From the NCBI RefSeq assembly GCF_001999465.1, contig NZ_MQMF01000001.1, positions 496,001 to 560,000 of the forward strand: DNA of 64,000 nucleotides, read 5' to 3'. Source of the stretch: Fictibacillus arsenicus. GTDB taxonomy: Bacteria; Bacillota; Bacilli; Bacillales; Fictibacillaceae. Position numbers and translations under genes: made by a program. The notes beneath the pieces were generated by a model, which saw only the letters and a program-made list of their open reading frames with translations, did not search any database and was not told the origin of the DNA. Shown here in pieces: positions 34,728 to 44,713 of the stretch; position 1 is the stretch's first letter; the number at the start of each line of letters is the position of its first letter.

Positions 34728-36047
34728 TTATAACACCATCGCCGCGATGAAACCAAATGCGATTAATGGCAAGTTGTAATGAAGAAAAGTTGGAACACAC
34801 GTATCCCAAATATGATTATGCTGATTATCTACATTCAAACCAGATGTTGGTCCAAGTGTACTATCTGATGCTGGTGAACCTGCATCTCCTAGTGCTGCAG
34901 CCGTTCCAATCAACGCGATTGTCGCCATTACACTAAGACCTAACTCGCCTGCAAGCGGAACAAATATCGTTGTTATGATAGGAATCGTTGAGAATGAAGA
35001 ACCAATCCCCATTGTTACAAGCAAGCCAATCACTAACATTAGCAACACTCCAAGGGCTGTAGAGTTACCAATAAATGCAGCACTTTCTTTTACCAATGTC
35101 TCAACTTCACCTGTCTCACGCATTACCGCAGCAAATCCTGCAGCAGAAATCATAACGAAACCGATGTAAGACATCATTTTCATACCTTCAGTTAGAACAG
35201 CATCTGAAGATTTTAATTTTAATTGACCGCTAAAATAGAGCAGCACAATACCTGAAAGAGCACCGAAAATCATTGAATCAGTCTGGAGTTGTACGAAAAG
35301 AGTTGCAGCAATTGCTAGAACTGCTGTAATAATTGATCTTTTAGTATAAACTGCTGCTTCCGAAACAGAAGAGCCGACAACTTTATTTTCATAGCTGCGG
35401 GGTTTTCGATACGTAATAAAAACAGCAATCAACAATCCTGCGATCATACCTAGTGAAGGTATTGTCATCGCTGTTGGAATTTGATCCATTTTTACGGTTA
35501 ATCCGCTATCCTTCATGTTTGTCTGAAGAATTTCATGAAATATGCCTCCAAAACCTACTGGGAACCACATATATGGAGTTATCAAACCAAATGTGATAAC
35601 TGTTGCTACTAGACGTCTGTCTAGCTGAAGTTCATTCAAAACATGCAGAAGCGGCGGAATGAAAATTGGAATAATGGCGATATGAACAGGGATCAGGTTT
35701 TGAGAAAAAGATGAAATCATTAAAATGACAAAAAGAATAAGAACTTTCGATAGAGATTTTTTTCTCGTTTCTCCATCTTTCCCTACTAGCAAGATGGCTT
35801 TGTTAACCATCAAAGCCGGAAGTCCCGTTCGTGACAGAGCCACAGCAAAACTTCCTAATAACGCATAACTTAGTGCAATAACTGCATTGGATCCTAACCC
35901 TTCGGTAAATACGGTTATCGTTTCTGTAAGTCCCATTCCGGCGATAACTCCGCCCGTAAGTGCACCTACTAGTAAAGCAACAACTACATGTATACGTAAA
36001 AGGCTTAGTACCAGCATAACTGCTACTGCTAATACCACAGCATTCAT
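34728..36047 (-). CDS. yuiF: YuiF-like integral membrane transporter (Na+/H+ antiporter-related)
   Basis: 439 residues with about 11-12 hydrophobic segments. Motifs typical of the IT-superfamily transporter group include SFSQNLIPVHIAIIPIFIPP and LGDAGSPASDSTLGPTSGLN near the end. The N-terminal half has VVALLVGALTGGVIAGMG. Family members move amino acids or exchange Na+ and H+. It lies 143 bases downstream of pepA, with a terminator between, as yuiE-yuiF in B. subtilis. Confidence 0.85.
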   Translation of the reverse strand: MNAVVLAVAVMLVLSLLRIHVVVALLVGALTGGVIAGMGLTETITVFTEGLGSNAVIALSYALLGSFAVALSRTGLPALMVNKAILLVGKDGETRKKSLSKVLILFVILMISSFSQNLIPVHIAIIPIFIPPLLHVLNELQLDRRLVATVITFGLITPYMWFPVGFGGIFHEILQTNMKDSGLTVKMDQIPTAMTIPSLGMIAGLLIAVFITYRKPRSYENKVVGSSVSEAAVYTKRSIITAVLAIAATLFVQLQTDSMIFGALSGIVLLYFSGQLKLKSSDAVLTEGMKMMSYIGFVMISAAGFAAVMRETGEVETLVKESAAFIGNSTALGVLLMLVIGLLVTMGIGSSFSTIPIITTIFVPLAGELGLSVMATIALIGTAAALGDAGSPASDSTLGPTSGLNVDNQHNHIWDTCVPTFLHYNLPLIAFGFIAAMVL

Positions 36048-36143
36048 CTTTATTTCCTCCTCGAAAGCTTTATTGCTTTATTTCGCTAAATCGCTAATTT
36101 GTTAAACCTTTAACAAATTAACATGTTTGTCGAACTGTGTCAA

Positions 36144-36189
36144 TAAAAAAAGGGAGACTGAATCATGATAGATTCAGCCCCCTTTTTAT
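36144..36189 (-). terminator. Terminator after pepA
   Basis: AAAGGGAGACTGAATC pairs with GATTCAGCCCCCTTT (small internal mismatch), with A7 and T5 runs. Confidence 0.85.
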
Positions 36190-36190
36190 T

Positions 36191-37678
36191 TTACGCTTTA
36201 AAGTTTCTAACAAATGTCGTCAATGTTCGGACCATTACTCCTGTCGCACCCTTAGGACCAAGCTCAGATGCTCTTGATGAGTACGCTGTTCCAGCAATAT
36301 CTAAGTGTACCCAAGGTGTTTTCTCTGCAAATTCACCTACAAATAATCCCCCTGTGATCGCATGCCCCAGTCTTCCAGTGGCGTTATTAAGATCAGCGAC
36401 ATCACTTGTTTTCAACATGTCTTTAAATGGCTGGAAACTAGGGAGCAGCCACAAAAGTTCTGCTTCATCTGAAGCTGATTGCTTAATATGCTCATAGAAG
36501 TTTTCATCATTCGTTAAGGCACCTGTTGTGCAATCTCCAAGGGCTACCAATACGCCCCCTGTTAACGTTGCAACATCAACGATGAATTCCGCCCCTTGTT
36601 CTTTTGCGTAAGTAATGGCATCACCAAGAATAAGGCGTCCTTCAGCGTCGGTGTTACGTACTTCAATCGTTTTGCCGCTTAATGAAGTGATAACGTCACC
36701 TGGCTTCATGGCAGATCCGTTTACAAGGTTTTCTGAAGACGGAATAACAAACATTACGTTTATTTCAGGCTTCAATCGGCCAATAGCTTCCATGGCACCC
36801 AGCACAGCGGCACTACCACCCATATCACTTTTCATCTCATGCATGTTTAATGCTGGTTTGATCGAGTATCCGCCGGCATCAAACGTTAAGCCCTTACCAA
36901 CTAATGCAACCACAGAATCCCAGGTTTTTCGTCCTTGGTATTTTACTGTAATCAACTTTGGCGGTTGATCAGATCCTTGACTTACGGCAAGAATCCCTCC
37001 CATACCCAGCTTTTCCATGTCTTCTTTTTCTAAGATTTCGTACTCCATTCCGTATTCTAGTGCTACATCGATGGCTTCAGCAGCAAGATCTGTTGGGGTC
37101 AGCAAGTTAGCTGGCGTGTTAACTAGATTTCGTGCGAGATTAATACCTTTCGCATATGCATATCCACTTGTTAATCCAGCTTCCACTTCACTATTTTCTG
37201 TATAAACCGTAACTTGCTCCAGTCTTTTTTGGGGTTCATTAGATTTCTTTTTATAGTTCTCAAATTGGTAAGCCGAAGTCCCTGCCGCTTCACTAAAAGC
37301 ATGGGCAAGTTTTTCCATTGAAATTTGATCACTTTTAAATGTATCTAAAAGGATTGAAAAATGAGTTCTTTTCTCTTTTGAAATTTCTTGAACGGCTCTT
37401 CCAAACGTATTTCTCACTCTATCATACGTAAGCTCTTCTCGTTTTCCTAAGCCAGCAAAATAAATGCGCTTTGTACCAATCTGATTCAGCGTATTTAATT
37501 TATTTATACTTTTTAATTTATTCGAAAGGTCTCCGTCTTTAATCAGTTCGGTAATATGACCTAGAAGCTGTTCATCTATATCTGCCATTACTCCTGAAAG
37601 TTTAGGTTCTTGAAATAAACCGACCAGTAGGACTTCTTCTTGTTCTTTAGCATTCCATGGATGTTTTATTGTAAACAC
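36191..37678 (-). CDS. pepA: Leucyl aminopeptidase (M17)
   Basis: 495 residues with the M17 metal-site motifs VGKGLTFDAGGYSIKP, MKSDMGGSAAVLGAM and NTDAEGRLILGDAI. It removes N-terminal residues from peptides using two Mn or Zn ions, as a cytosolic hexamer. GTG start with AAGGGGG upstream. B. subtilis orthologue yuiE has the same neighbours. Confidence 0.94.
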   Translation of the reverse strand: MFTIKHPWNAKEQEEVLLVGLFQEPKLSGVMADIDEQLLGHITELIKDGDLSNKLKSINKLNTLNQIGTKRIYFAGLGKREELTYDRVRNTFGRAVQEISKEKRTHFSILLDTFKSDQISMEKLAHAFSEAAGTSAYQFENYKKKSNEPQKRLEQVTVYTENSEVEAGLTSGYAYAKGINLARNLVNTPANLLTPTDLAAEAIDVALEYGMEYEILEKEDMEKLGMGGILAVSQGSDQPPKLITVKYQGRKTWDSVVALVGKGLTFDAGGYSIKPALNMHEMKSDMGGSAAVLGAMEAIGRLKPEINVMFVIPSSENLVNGSAMKPGDVITSLSGKTIEVRNTDAEGRLILGDAITYAKEQGAEFIVDVATLTGGVLVALGDCTTGALTNDENFYEHIKQSASDEAELLWLLPSFQPFKDMLKTSDVADLNNATGRLGHAITGGLFVGEFAEKTPWVHLDIAGTAYSSRASELGPKGATGVMVRTLTTFVRNFKA

Positions 37679-37760
37679 GTTAAAGTTCCCCCTTATTCAT
37701 AATCTTACTTTCTAGACTCATTATACTCTTTCTTTTAGAATATTTCGAATTCATCTTGTT

Positions 37761-38138
37761 TTATTCTTCTAAATTAATATAGTATTTCGGCAGCACAGGA
37801 AGAGTGTTTGATGCTGTGAATGGAACTCTGTCTATATGTAAAGGCATTAAATCTAGACATTGTTCGATAAAATGAAGAATAGGTTCTAAATCTAATTTCC
37901 AGAAATGAGGTTTGTATGGTGTCAGGTAGAACTTCGCGGCTTTCATCATTTCTCGCGCACCTTTGACATTGCCGTACTCATAATGATATAAGGCGACTGT
38001 CATCTGCAGCAAGCCTTTAATGAACAAGTTGCTGCGGTCTGTCAGCCATATCTCCTCTAATAGGTCATGCCCTGTATAATAGTCACCTTCATTAAATACA
38101 ACAAAAAACTCGTAATACTCCTGAGGAAAAAAGTCCAT
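37761..38138 (-). CDS. DUF309 family protein
   Basis: About 125 residues. The motif YYTGHDLLEEIWLTDRSNLFIKGLLQMTVALYHYEYGN has the His, Glu and Trp pattern of DUF309 helical proteins; function unknown. ATG 38138 is chosen (GGAAGGGG upstream). It lies between pepA and the divergent yuiD. Confidence 0.85.
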   Translation of the reverse strand: MDFFPQEYYEFFVVFNEGDYYTGHDLLEEIWLTDRSNLFIKGLLQMTVALYHYEYGNVKGAREMMKAAKFYLTPYKPHFWKLDLEPILHFIEQCLDLMPLHIDRVPFTASNTLPVLPKYYINLEE

Positions 38139-38251
38139 CTCAAAAACCCCTTCCATAATTCATGTTACCAGAGATTGAACATCATTCAAATCGGGTAACA
38201 ACTATCTAAAATAGCCATACTATAAACCACCACAATGAGAGGGAGCCAATT

Positions 38252-38734
38252 ATGTCTGATCTATTCTTTAACTTTCCATTAATCGCAGCATTATTAGGCG
38301 TTTTTTCTGCACAATTCTTAAAAATCCCTATTCACTACTTCCAAACAAAAAAAATCAAATGGGATCTATTTATAAGCACAGGGGGAATGCCGAGTTCACA
38401 TTCAGCTTCCGTTACCTCTCTTGCCACTGCAGTAGGTGCCATGCATGGTCTAGGTTCTTCTCTTTTTGCTATTGCAGCAATGTTCGCTATTATTGTAATG
38501 TATGATGCAAAAGGTATTCGATGGCATGCAGGAGAACAAGCCGCTGTATTGAATGATTTAGTAGAAGAATTCAGAGATCATGTTAAGAAATCTAATAAAA
38601 AATTTGAGCAGAAAGATGTCGAAGAGCAAAGAAAAGAATTAAAAGAGCTTTTGGGACACAGCCCTAAAGAAGTATTTTTTGGCGGGCTTCTCGGAATAAC
38701 ACAAACATTAATTCTATCGTGGCTCATTTTATAA
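38252..38734 (+). CDS. yuiD: Divergent PAP2-family membrane protein YuiD
   Basis: 160 residues. The motif GGMPSSHSASVTSLATAVG and DAKGIRWHAGEQAAVLN mark the divergent PAP2 phosphatase-like family. Four to five membrane segments. A cytosolic acidic helix (EQKDVEEQRKELKELLGH) precedes the last one. Function unknown. A cobalamin-binding-like gene follows after 16 bases. Confidence 0.9.
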   Translation: MSDLFFNFPLIAALLGVFSAQFLKIPIHYFQTKKIKWDLFISTGGMPSSHSASVTSLATAVGAMHGLGSSLFAIAAMFAIIVMYDAKGIRWHAGEQAAVLNDLVEEFRDHVKKSNKKFEQKDVEEQRKELKELLGHSPKEVFFGGLLGITQTLILSWLIL

Positions 38735-38750
38735 TAGGAGGTACTTTGTT

Positions 38751-39584
38751 TTGAAGCTGGTCTCAATATGCCCGAGCAATACAGAGCTTCTTCATTTCTT
38801 AGGAGCAACTCCCGATCTGATTGGAATCGACGACTTTTCGGACTGGCCTTCAGACGTGGAACGACTGCCCCGATTAGGACCCGATTTATCCATTGATATG
38901 AACAAGCTTGAAGCTTTAAAACCAGATTTAGTTTTAGCAAGTTTAAGTGTGCCTGGAATGGAGAAAAACATAGAAGAATTGAACAAGCGAAACATTCCTC
39001 ATGTCATCTACGACCCACAATCTCTTACAGATATTCAAAATGATCTGCTGGATTTAGGAAAAAGGCTAAACAGAACTGAAGAGGCTTGTCATATTGTTAA
39101 ATGGATTAAAAATGAAATAGAAGAATATGAGAGAATTAGCGACTCTCTACTATATCGTAAAAGAATCTTTTTCGAATGGTGGCCAAAACCTGTTTTCACA
39201 CCTGGAAAGATAAATTGGCTAACAGAGATCTCACGTCTTGCCGGTGGTATGAATATTTTTGAAGATGTAGAACTCGCCAGCGTGCAAACAACATGGGAAG
39301 ATGTTGTGGGTCGAAAACCTGATCTGATCGGTATGGTTTGGGTGGGTGTAAAGACGGATAAAATGAATCCTTCTCATATACAAAAGAGGGAAGGCTGGGA
39401 CTTATTAAGCGATCATGGAACTGAGATTGTAAAGCTTGAGGAATCATTATTTTGCCGTCCTTCACCGCGTTTAATCTTCGGTCTAAAAAGACTTGCAGCA
39501 CTTATTCATCCATATGATTATCCTGCTTTTTTACCTGAGCAAGAAGAAATGTATATGAAAGAGCTTCAAGTTATCATCAGATAA
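38751..39584 (+). CDS. BtuF-like cobalamin/helical-backbone metal-binding protein, cytosolic
   Basis: 277 residues of the class III binding protein fold: MKLVSICPSNTELLHFLGA, IGIDDFSDWP, LGPDLSIDMNKLEALKPDLVLAS. No signal peptide or lipobox is seen, so it is not a usual ABC binding protein; such cytosolic versions are annotated as cobalamin-binding proteins. TTG start, AGGAGG about 9 bases upstream. It shares an operon with yuiD. The last codons form the stem of its terminator. Confidence 0.85.
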   Translation: MKLVSICPSNTELLHFLGATPDLIGIDDFSDWPSDVERLPRLGPDLSIDMNKLEALKPDLVLASLSVPGMEKNIEELNKRNIPHVIYDPQSLTDIQNDLLDLGKRLNRTEEACHIVKWIKNEIEEYERISDSLLYRKRIFFEWWPKPVFTPGKINWLTEISRLAGGMNIFEDVELASVQTTWEDVVGRKPDLIGMVWVGVKTDKMNPSHIQKREGWDLLSDHGTEIVKLEESLFCRPSPRLIFGLKRLAALIHPYDYPAFLPEQEEMYMKELQVIIR

Positions 39585-39602
39585 CCTGAAGCTCTTTCTT
39601 AA
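39560..39602 (+). terminator. Terminator overlapping the end of the BtuF-like gene
   Basis: AGAGCTTCAAGTTAT pairs with ATAACCTGAAGCTCT and runs into TTCTT. The left arm is coding sequence. Confidence 0.75.
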
Positions 39603-39617
39603 GTTATGTAGCTTATA

Positions 39618-40301
39618 TCAATATATAAGCTGCTGTCTAAACACTTGCATGGATTCATCTTCATTCATCGCCTTAAGTTCTGTTTCAGTTATGTCACCAT
39701 CACCGCGCTGCACAACGTACACTTTAATTGTTTTCTTGCCCCATTTTTCATATACTTCTTCTACCGTATTGTAATAGAGGTCAATTCTATGCCCTTTAAT
39801 TGCAGACCCCGTATCAGCAACGACACCATAGCCGTATCCTGGTACCCATAGAACGGTTCCAATCGGAAAAATTCTTGTATCGGCAGCAATTGTTGAGTAT
39901 AAATCCCTTTTTACTTTAACTCCAGATTTCGTTATTCCATAGGCAGGATGAGTTTTTTCTTTTCCGGTACTCTCTTTACCAGCAGTATAACCTGTCGCCG
40001 TTACATTTACTGCTGGATATTTCGAAAAATCAATCGTATCCTCTATTGATTTTGGAGGGTTTACCTCAGCAGAAGAAAGCATCATGTTTGGCGCATAAAA
40101 TGATGGCATTGATTTTAACGTTTGTGACAATGTTTTTAAAGCAGCGTCTACGATTGGAATATCACTGGATTGTTTTTCATCCAGCCAGCTCGCGATATCG
40201 TCTGCCTGAACCCCGGAAACAGAACGAAACGTGGTGAAAATAGCACAAACAAATAAAATTGTGAGCACTGTTCTTTTTGCAATTTTTCTTAATTTAAGCA
40301 A
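39618..40301 (-). CDS. yuiC: YuiC-like 3D-domain (Sps) muralytic protein
   Basis: About 227 residues with a membrane anchor or signal (residues 8-26) and a C-terminal 3D domain: [56 protein letters not shown], with the Asp residues of the active site. The B. subtilis protein is a stationary-phase-survival type lytic transglycosylase. TTG 40301 is preferred (AGGAG 10 bases upstream); the longer frame reads through the ribosome site. Confidence 0.87.
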   Translation of the reverse strand: MLKLRKIAKRTVLTILFVCAIFTTFRSVSGVQADDIASWLDEKQSSDIPIVDAALKTLSQTLKSMPSFYAPNMMLSSAEVNPPKSIEDTIDFSKYPAVNVTATGYTAGKESTGKEKTHPAYGITKSGVKVKRDLYSTIAADTRIFPIGTVLWVPGYGYGVVADTGSAIKGHRIDLYYNTVEEVYEKWGKKTIKVYVVQRGDGDITETELKAMNEDESMQVFRQQLIY

Positions 40302-40461
40302 AAAATGTCCACTCCTCTCCTTTCTATTCCTTCCCAAACTTGAAAAATTGTATACGGAATAGTTGTTTAGTAAGAAACAGAAGAGATTTCGACGGAGATA
40401 ATGTCAGTTTTGGTGGGCGAAACGATCTATTAGCAGATACCCCTTAAGGTATAAAAGAGAA

Positions 40462-40600
40462 TATTCCCACGGTAAATGGAGTTAATCCCACGTTAATTCC
40501 TTTTTTTCTAACATTAAATTGAAATAATCCCACGTTAAATGAAAAATAACCACGAGAAGACAAACATCGACAATTCCCGATAGGAGAATACCCCACAATA
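40462..40600. repeat. Seven-position array with 21-bp period, TTAATCCCACG type
   Basis: CCCAC-type cores occur at 40466, 40487, 40508 (degenerate), 40529, 40550, about 40571 (degenerate) and 40592. The best units read TTAATCCCACGTTAA. It fills the gap between yuiC and yuiB. The array at 49668 is the same type on the opposite strand. Confidence 0.8.
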
Positions 40601-40633
40601 AAAAAAAGACTCCCCAGAGAGGAGAGTCTTTTA
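40601..40633 (-). terminator. Terminator of yuiB
   Basis: Minus-strand AAAGACTCTCC pairs with GGGGAGTCTTT, followed by TTTT. It overlaps the stop codon. Confidence 0.85.
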
Positions 40634-40954
40634 GAACATCTGATAACCGCGGACACGTAGCATCTTGATCGCGACACCTGCTAATATAGCACCGATCAGT
40701 CCGAAAGTTAATATTGTTATATCTGAAGGAGATAAGTTTACTAAATCACTTCCAAGCTTTTGAAAACTTGAACCTGGCTTAGTAAAATACTCAAAAAATC
40801 TTATATCATCCACAATCATTACGACGACTAGAGGATAAAGAATAACCATAAACCATGTAGCGCGCAGAAGCATATTAAACAAAAAGCCTATTCCAAAAAA
40901 GAGAACCATGAAAAGCAGCATTGAAATAAAAAACTGTGGTAAAAGCAAATCCAT
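40631..40954 (-). CDS. yuiB: YuiB membrane protein
   Basis: 107 residues, three hydrophobic segments (FFISMLLFMVLFFGIGFLF, WFMVILYPLVVVMIV, ILTFGLIGAILAGVAI). Size and position between yuiC and yuiA match B. subtilis YuiB. Function unknown. The ribosome site GGGGG is about 10 bases upstream. Confidence 0.87.
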   Translation of the reverse strand: MDLLLPQFFISMLLFMVLFFGIGFLFNMLLRATWFMVILYPLVVVMIVDDIRFFEYFTKPGSSFQKLGSDLVNLSPSDITILTFGLIGAILAGVAIKMLRVRGYQMF

Positions 40955-41034
40955 GATGTTGACACCCCCATATATCTGTCGTTAGTTTACTAAATGGGGG
41001 GATTTCCGTCAATTACATTGAGAGCGTTACCTTG

Positions 41035-41166
41035 CTAAGCTCTTTTCTTTCCGCTTCCGCAGCATTCTACACACGTTTCAGAACCTCCAAGCAAAAGCTG
41101 GAAATATCCTTTACCTTCACAATATTGACATTGATCATGTTTTTTCTGAACCGCATGTTTTCTCAT
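41035..41166 (-). CDS. yuiA: YuiA, DnaJ-type zinc-finger small protein
   Basis: A 43-residue gene. The product MRKHAVQKKHDQCQYCEGKG continues to ETCVECCGSGKKRA. It has two CxxCxGxG-like motifs (CQYCEGKG and CVECCGSG), enough for one zinc ribbon. AAGGGAG precedes ATG by 10 bases. Position next to yuiB matches B. subtilis. Function unknown. Confidence 0.85.
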   Translation of the reverse strand: MRKHAVQKKHDQCQYCEGKGYFQLLLGGSETCVECCGSGKKRA

Positions 41167-41314
41167 GTTGTAACACTCCCTTGTTTTAGTTTAAATTTTC
41201 AGATAATAATAACAAGGAATCTGGAAGTTGAAAAACCTGTTTTAAGGCTAAATAACCTGATGTAAGCGTAAACATTGAGCACAATCTTAAATTATCAGAA
41301 TATTTCGTACATTT

Positions 41315-41797
41315 TTATCTACAATCAAAAATTTTATACGAAGTGTAGCCGAATATATCTCCCGGGTTAATTTTATCCTCGATATGCTTATTGTTTTCAT
41401 TCATAAAATAATGAACCATTAAGGACGTGGCCGGGTCCTCCTTAAGATTCTCAGGAGTCAAAAATGCAGCTCTTTCGATTTCGTTTTCATCCGCAAACAA
41501 TGCCCCACTCTTCTTTTTTAGCAGAAAAACAATCATATTATCACTGATGGTTTCTTTGATTACGCCTGAACGAATACCTAATACTGAAACCACTTCTCCT
41601 AAAATACCAGTCTCTTCAAAGACTTCTCTGACTGCTGCTTCGTCAACGGTTTCTCCTACATCAACAAATCCTGCGGGAATGGACCATTTGCCTTTTAATC
41701 CACCATACTTCTTCTTTACGACGAGCCATTTCCCGTCATTATCTATTAAAAGGCCAGCAGCTGCAAGCCAAATCTTTCCTCTGTCTTTTTTAGTCAT
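41315..41797 (-). CDS. NUDIX hydrolase
   Basis: 160 residues. The Nudix box GFVDVGETVDEAAVREVFEETGI fits GX5EX7REUXEEXGU exactly (residues about 43-65). It cleaves a nucleoside diphosphate-type bond; the substrate is unknown. AAGGGG precedes ATG. Transcribed alone with repeat copy E upstream. Confidence 0.88.
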   Translation of the reverse strand: MTKKDRGKIWLAAAGLLIDNDGKWLVVKKKYGGLKGKWSIPAGFVDVGETVDEAAVREVFEETGILGEVVSVLGIRSGVIKETISDNMIVFLLKKKSGALFADENEIERAAFLTPENLKEDPATSLMVHYFMNENNKHIEDKINPGDIFGYTSYKIFDCR

Positions 41798-41867
41798 TAG
41801 CTTGTCCCCTTCTTTTAACTGAAATCTATAAGATGTTGCATCTGTAGTTTTTGCTTTGCTTCATTGA

Positions 41868-42004
41868 TAAGTTGATTGAAGCGTAAGGTGTGAGACTCCT
41901 ATGGGACGAGCGATCAGGTGGAGACTCCTAATGGCGCAAAGCGGCAGGAGGCTCACCGCACGCCCCATGGAAAGCGAGCAACCTGAAGCGGAAATCAACT
42001 ACTT
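41868..42004. repeat. Palindromic intergenic repeat, copy E
   Basis: From AAGTTGATTGAAGCGTAAGG to GAAGCGGAAATCAACTAC, with GTGAGACTCCTATGGGAC, CAGGAGGCTCACCGCACGCC and CATGGAAAGCGAGCAACC. Flanks include AAAACAACCCTG and, further, ATAACGAAAACTGC. Confidence 0.88.
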
Positions 42005-42037
42005 TCAAAAACAACCCTGTATAACGAAAACTGCATA

Positions 42038-42070
42038 TAAAAAGAACAGAAGCATTAGCTCCTGTTCTTA
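42038..42070 (-). terminator. Terminator of yumB
   Basis: AAGAACAG pairs with CTGTTCTT around GAAGCATTAGCTC, with A-run on the plus side. Confidence 0.7.
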
Positions 42071-42086
42071 GTTTACACGATTCGAT

Positions 42087-43286
42087 TTAGAAAAGTTTTA
42101 ATTTACCTTTTTTAATAACCATTGGTACCCCGCCAAGCAAGAACAGGTAACGGTTGTCGATTACTTTTTTCATTGCTGATGCTGTAGCACCGAACAATTT
42201 CTTGTTTCCTACTTTACCGATCGCTTCACCTTTACCAAGTGATGCAACAGTACCTTTAATGTCAGGTTTGAATTCTTCAAGCTTTCCGCCATTCATTAAT
42301 GCTTTGATGTTGCGGCCGATTGTATAAGCTTGCTGAATTGCGATCTGTGCAGTTGGAGGGTATGGACGGTTTGCTTCTTCGTCGATGATAAGAGCGCAAT
42401 CCCCTGCAACAAAGATGTAATCAAATCCTGGCATACGAAGGTCCTTATCAACTTTTACACGTCCGCGCATTGTTTCAAACCCAGCTTCTTCTACTAGATG
42501 GTTTCCGCGTACTCCGCCTGTCCAAACGATAGTGTTTGCTTTGATTTCTTCGCCATTCGCAAGAACAACGCCATCTGTATTACACTCTTTGATCGGCGTG
42601 TTAACAAGGAACTCAATTCCGCGGCGCTCAAGGTTATTGATTGCATACTCAACAAGCTCTTCATCAAATCCAGGAAGTACTGTTGGAGCAGCCTCGATAT
42701 TTACGATACGCACTTTTTCACGTGGAATATCATACTCGCGGCAAAGCTCAGGTACACGGTCAGCAAGTTCACCAACGAACTCGATGCCTGTGAATCCAGC
42801 TCCACCTACTACGATTGTAATAAGCTCGTCTTTTTGACCTTCGTTATTATAGCGAGCAAAAGAATAATCGATATGCTCACGGATTTTACGTACTGAGTTA
42901 ATGCTGCGGATGCTGAATGCATTTTCCTTAAGACCTTGAATTCCAAAAGTTTCTGGATCTGATCCTAGGGCAATAACTAAATAGTCATATGTTAACTCTT
43001 GGTTTTCTAGTACAACACGCTTTTCATCTTTTTTAATTTCTACAACAGTATCTTGTACAAAGTTCACTTTGTTCATATCAATGATGTTGTCGATCATGAT
43101 ACGTGTTTTATCGTGATGCAAAGTACCTGCTGCATTTTCGTGAAGCCATGTTGTTTGATAATGATAGTTATGTTTATTTACCAGTGTTACTTCTGCTTCA
43201 TCTGATCCTAATTCTTTCTGTAAACGAACAGCTGACATGATACCGCCATATCCGCCGCCTAGAATAAGTATTTTTGGCTTACTCAT
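42087..43286 (-). CDS. yumB: Type II NADH dehydrogenase YumB
   Basis: About 399 residues. The FAD site [16 protein letters not shown] is at the start and the NADH site [16 protein letters not shown] in the middle; FVAGDCALI lies before the C-terminal membrane-binding part. It oxidises NADH and passes electrons to menaquinone without pumping protons. ATG 43286 has GGAAG upstream. It is divergent from yumC over a 378-base gap that contains a Rex-like box. Confidence 0.92.
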   Translation of the reverse strand: MSKPKILILGGGYGGIMSAVRLQKELGSDEAEVTLVNKHNYHYQTTWLHENAAGTLHHDKTRIMIDNIIDMNKVNFVQDTVVEIKKDEKRVVLENQELTYDYLVIALGSDPETFGIQGLKENAFSIRSINSVRKIREHIDYSFARYNNEGQKDELITIVVGGAGFTGIEFVGELADRVPELCREYDIPREKVRIVNIEAAPTVLPGFDEELVEYAINNLERRGIEFLVNTPIKECNTDGVVLANGEEIKANTIVWTGGVRGNHLVEEAGFETMRGRVKVDKDLRMPGFDYIFVAGDCALIIDEEANRPYPPTAQIAIQQAYTIGRNIKALMNGGKLEEFKPDIKGTVASLGKGEAIGKVGNKKLFGATASAMKKVIDNRYLFLLGGVPMVIKKGKLKLF

Positions 43287-43664
43287 AAATTTCACTTCCA
43301 GTTCTCATTTTTTTTAGTTTGACCTTTTCATTCATTAAATATGAAGAAAAGGAATAGATTGTGATATATTTCACGTAATAAGATAAAATAAATGCAAAAA
43401 AATGTTCGAAATATCGACATCTTTTTTTCATACGTACTCATCTTATTCCTTTTTTCTTGTTTTTTCAACCCTTTTTTCGTTATGATAAATATTCAATTCT
43501 TTTATGAATTGTTGTCTTTTGGAGTATCACTCTATGCCAAAATATACTAGTAAAAAAAGAGGACTTTTTGCCTTCATAAAGAATGTTTATGAGAGATAGC
43601 AAAGAGTTCTGGTCAGAACATATTTCGTGTTCATCAGTCATAGAAAACAGAAGAGGTGAAAGTG
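43287..43664. promoter_or_regulatory. Intergenic region of yumB and yumC with a Rex-like box at 43359-43376
   Basis: No gene is visible in this very AT-rich 378 bases. Positions 43359-43376 read TTGTGATATATTTCACGT. That is 11 of 14 fixed positions of the Rex box TTGTGAA-N4-TTCACAA, about 73 bases before yumB. Rex is the NADH/NAD+ sensing repressor that controls ndh in B. subtilis. Confidence 0.5.
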
Positions 43665-44645
43665 ATGGCAAAAGAAATTTACGATATTACGATTATTGGT
43701 GGAGGTCCATCTGGATTATTTGCTGCATTCTACGGCGGCATGCGTCAAATGAAGGTTAAAATTATTGAAAGTATGCCTCAGCTCGGCGGTCAGCTTTCTG
43801 CATTATATCCTGAAAAATACATATACGATGTTGCCGGCTTCCCAAAAGTTCTGGCTCAAGATCTTGTTAACAACTTAAAAGAGCAGGCTATGCAATTTAA
43901 TCCTGCGGTTGTCTTAGAAGAGTCTGTTCAAAACGTTGAAAAAAACGATGAAGAGATTTTCGAATTAACTACCGATAAAACGGTTCATTATAGTAAAGCA
44001 GTTCTGATTACCGCAGGTGTTGGTGCATTTCAGCCACGCCGATTGGAATTAGCATCTGCACAGCAATATGAAGGTAAAAACCTGCACTATTTCGTAGATG
44101 ATCTTCAAGCATTTGCAGGCAAAAAAGTTCTGGTTTGCGGCGGCGGAGATTCAGCACTGGACTGGTCGTTGATGCTGGAGCCTATCTCACCAGAAGTGAC
44201 ACTGACTCATAGACGTGACAAGTTCCGTGCACATGAGCACAGTGTTGAACAATTAATGAACTCAAAAGTTGTTGTTAAAACTCCATATCAAGTAACCGAA
44301 TTGATTGGTGACGGTGAAAACATTTCAGCTGTCGTTTTAGAAAACGGAGACTTGAAAGAAACAATTGAAGTAGATGCAGTTATTGTTAACTACGGATTCA
44401 TTTCTTCTCTAGGTCCGATTAAAACGTGGGGTCTCGATATCCAAAAGAATTCGATTGTTGTTAACTCTAAAATGGAAACAAACATTAAAGGCATCTATGC
44501 TGCAGGCGATGTGTGTACGTATGACGGCAAAGTTAAGCTGATTGCTTCCGGTTTTGGCGAAGCACCAACAGCAGTAAATAACGCGAAAACATATATCGAT
44601 CCTAATGCAAAAACGCAGCCTATGCACAGCACAAGTTTATTTTAA
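43665..44645 (+). CDS. yumC: Ferredoxin/flavodoxin-NADP+ reductase, YumC type
   Basis: 326 residues of the thioredoxin-reductase-like FNR group. FAD site [21 protein letters not shown] site [14 protein letters not shown], and no redox-active Cxx[23 protein letters not shown] is the usual FAD-closing segment. It reduces ferredoxins or flavodoxins, and in Bacillus is essential for Fe-S and other redox work. ATG 43665 follows GAGG. Confidence 0.93.
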   Translation: MAKEIYDITIIGGGPSGLFAAFYGGMRQMKVKIIESMPQLGGQLSALYPEKYIYDVAGFPKVLAQDLVNNLKEQAMQFNPAVVLEESVQNVEKNDEEIFELTTDKTVHYSKAVLITAGVGAFQPRRLELASAQQYEGKNLHYFVDDLQAFAGKKVLVCGGGDSALDWSLMLEPISPEVTLTHRRDKFRAHEHSVEQLMNSKVVVKTPYQVTELIGDGENISAVVLENGDLKETIEVDAVIVNYGFISSLGPIKTWGLDIQKNSIVVNSKMETNIKGIYAAGDVCTYDGKVKLIASGFGEAPTAVNNAKTYIDPNAKTQPMHSTSLF

Positions 44646-44652
44646 AAACCAG

Positions 44653-44686
44653 AAAGGCGCCGGACAATGGTTCTGGTGCCTTTTTT
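44653..44686 (+). terminator. Terminator after yumC
   Basis: AAAGGCGCCGGA pairs with TTCTGGTGCCTT using G-U pairs, followed by TTTTTT. Confidence 0.8.
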
Positions 44687-44713
44687 ACATATTTAATGAA
44701 GGAGGGAAATCAA

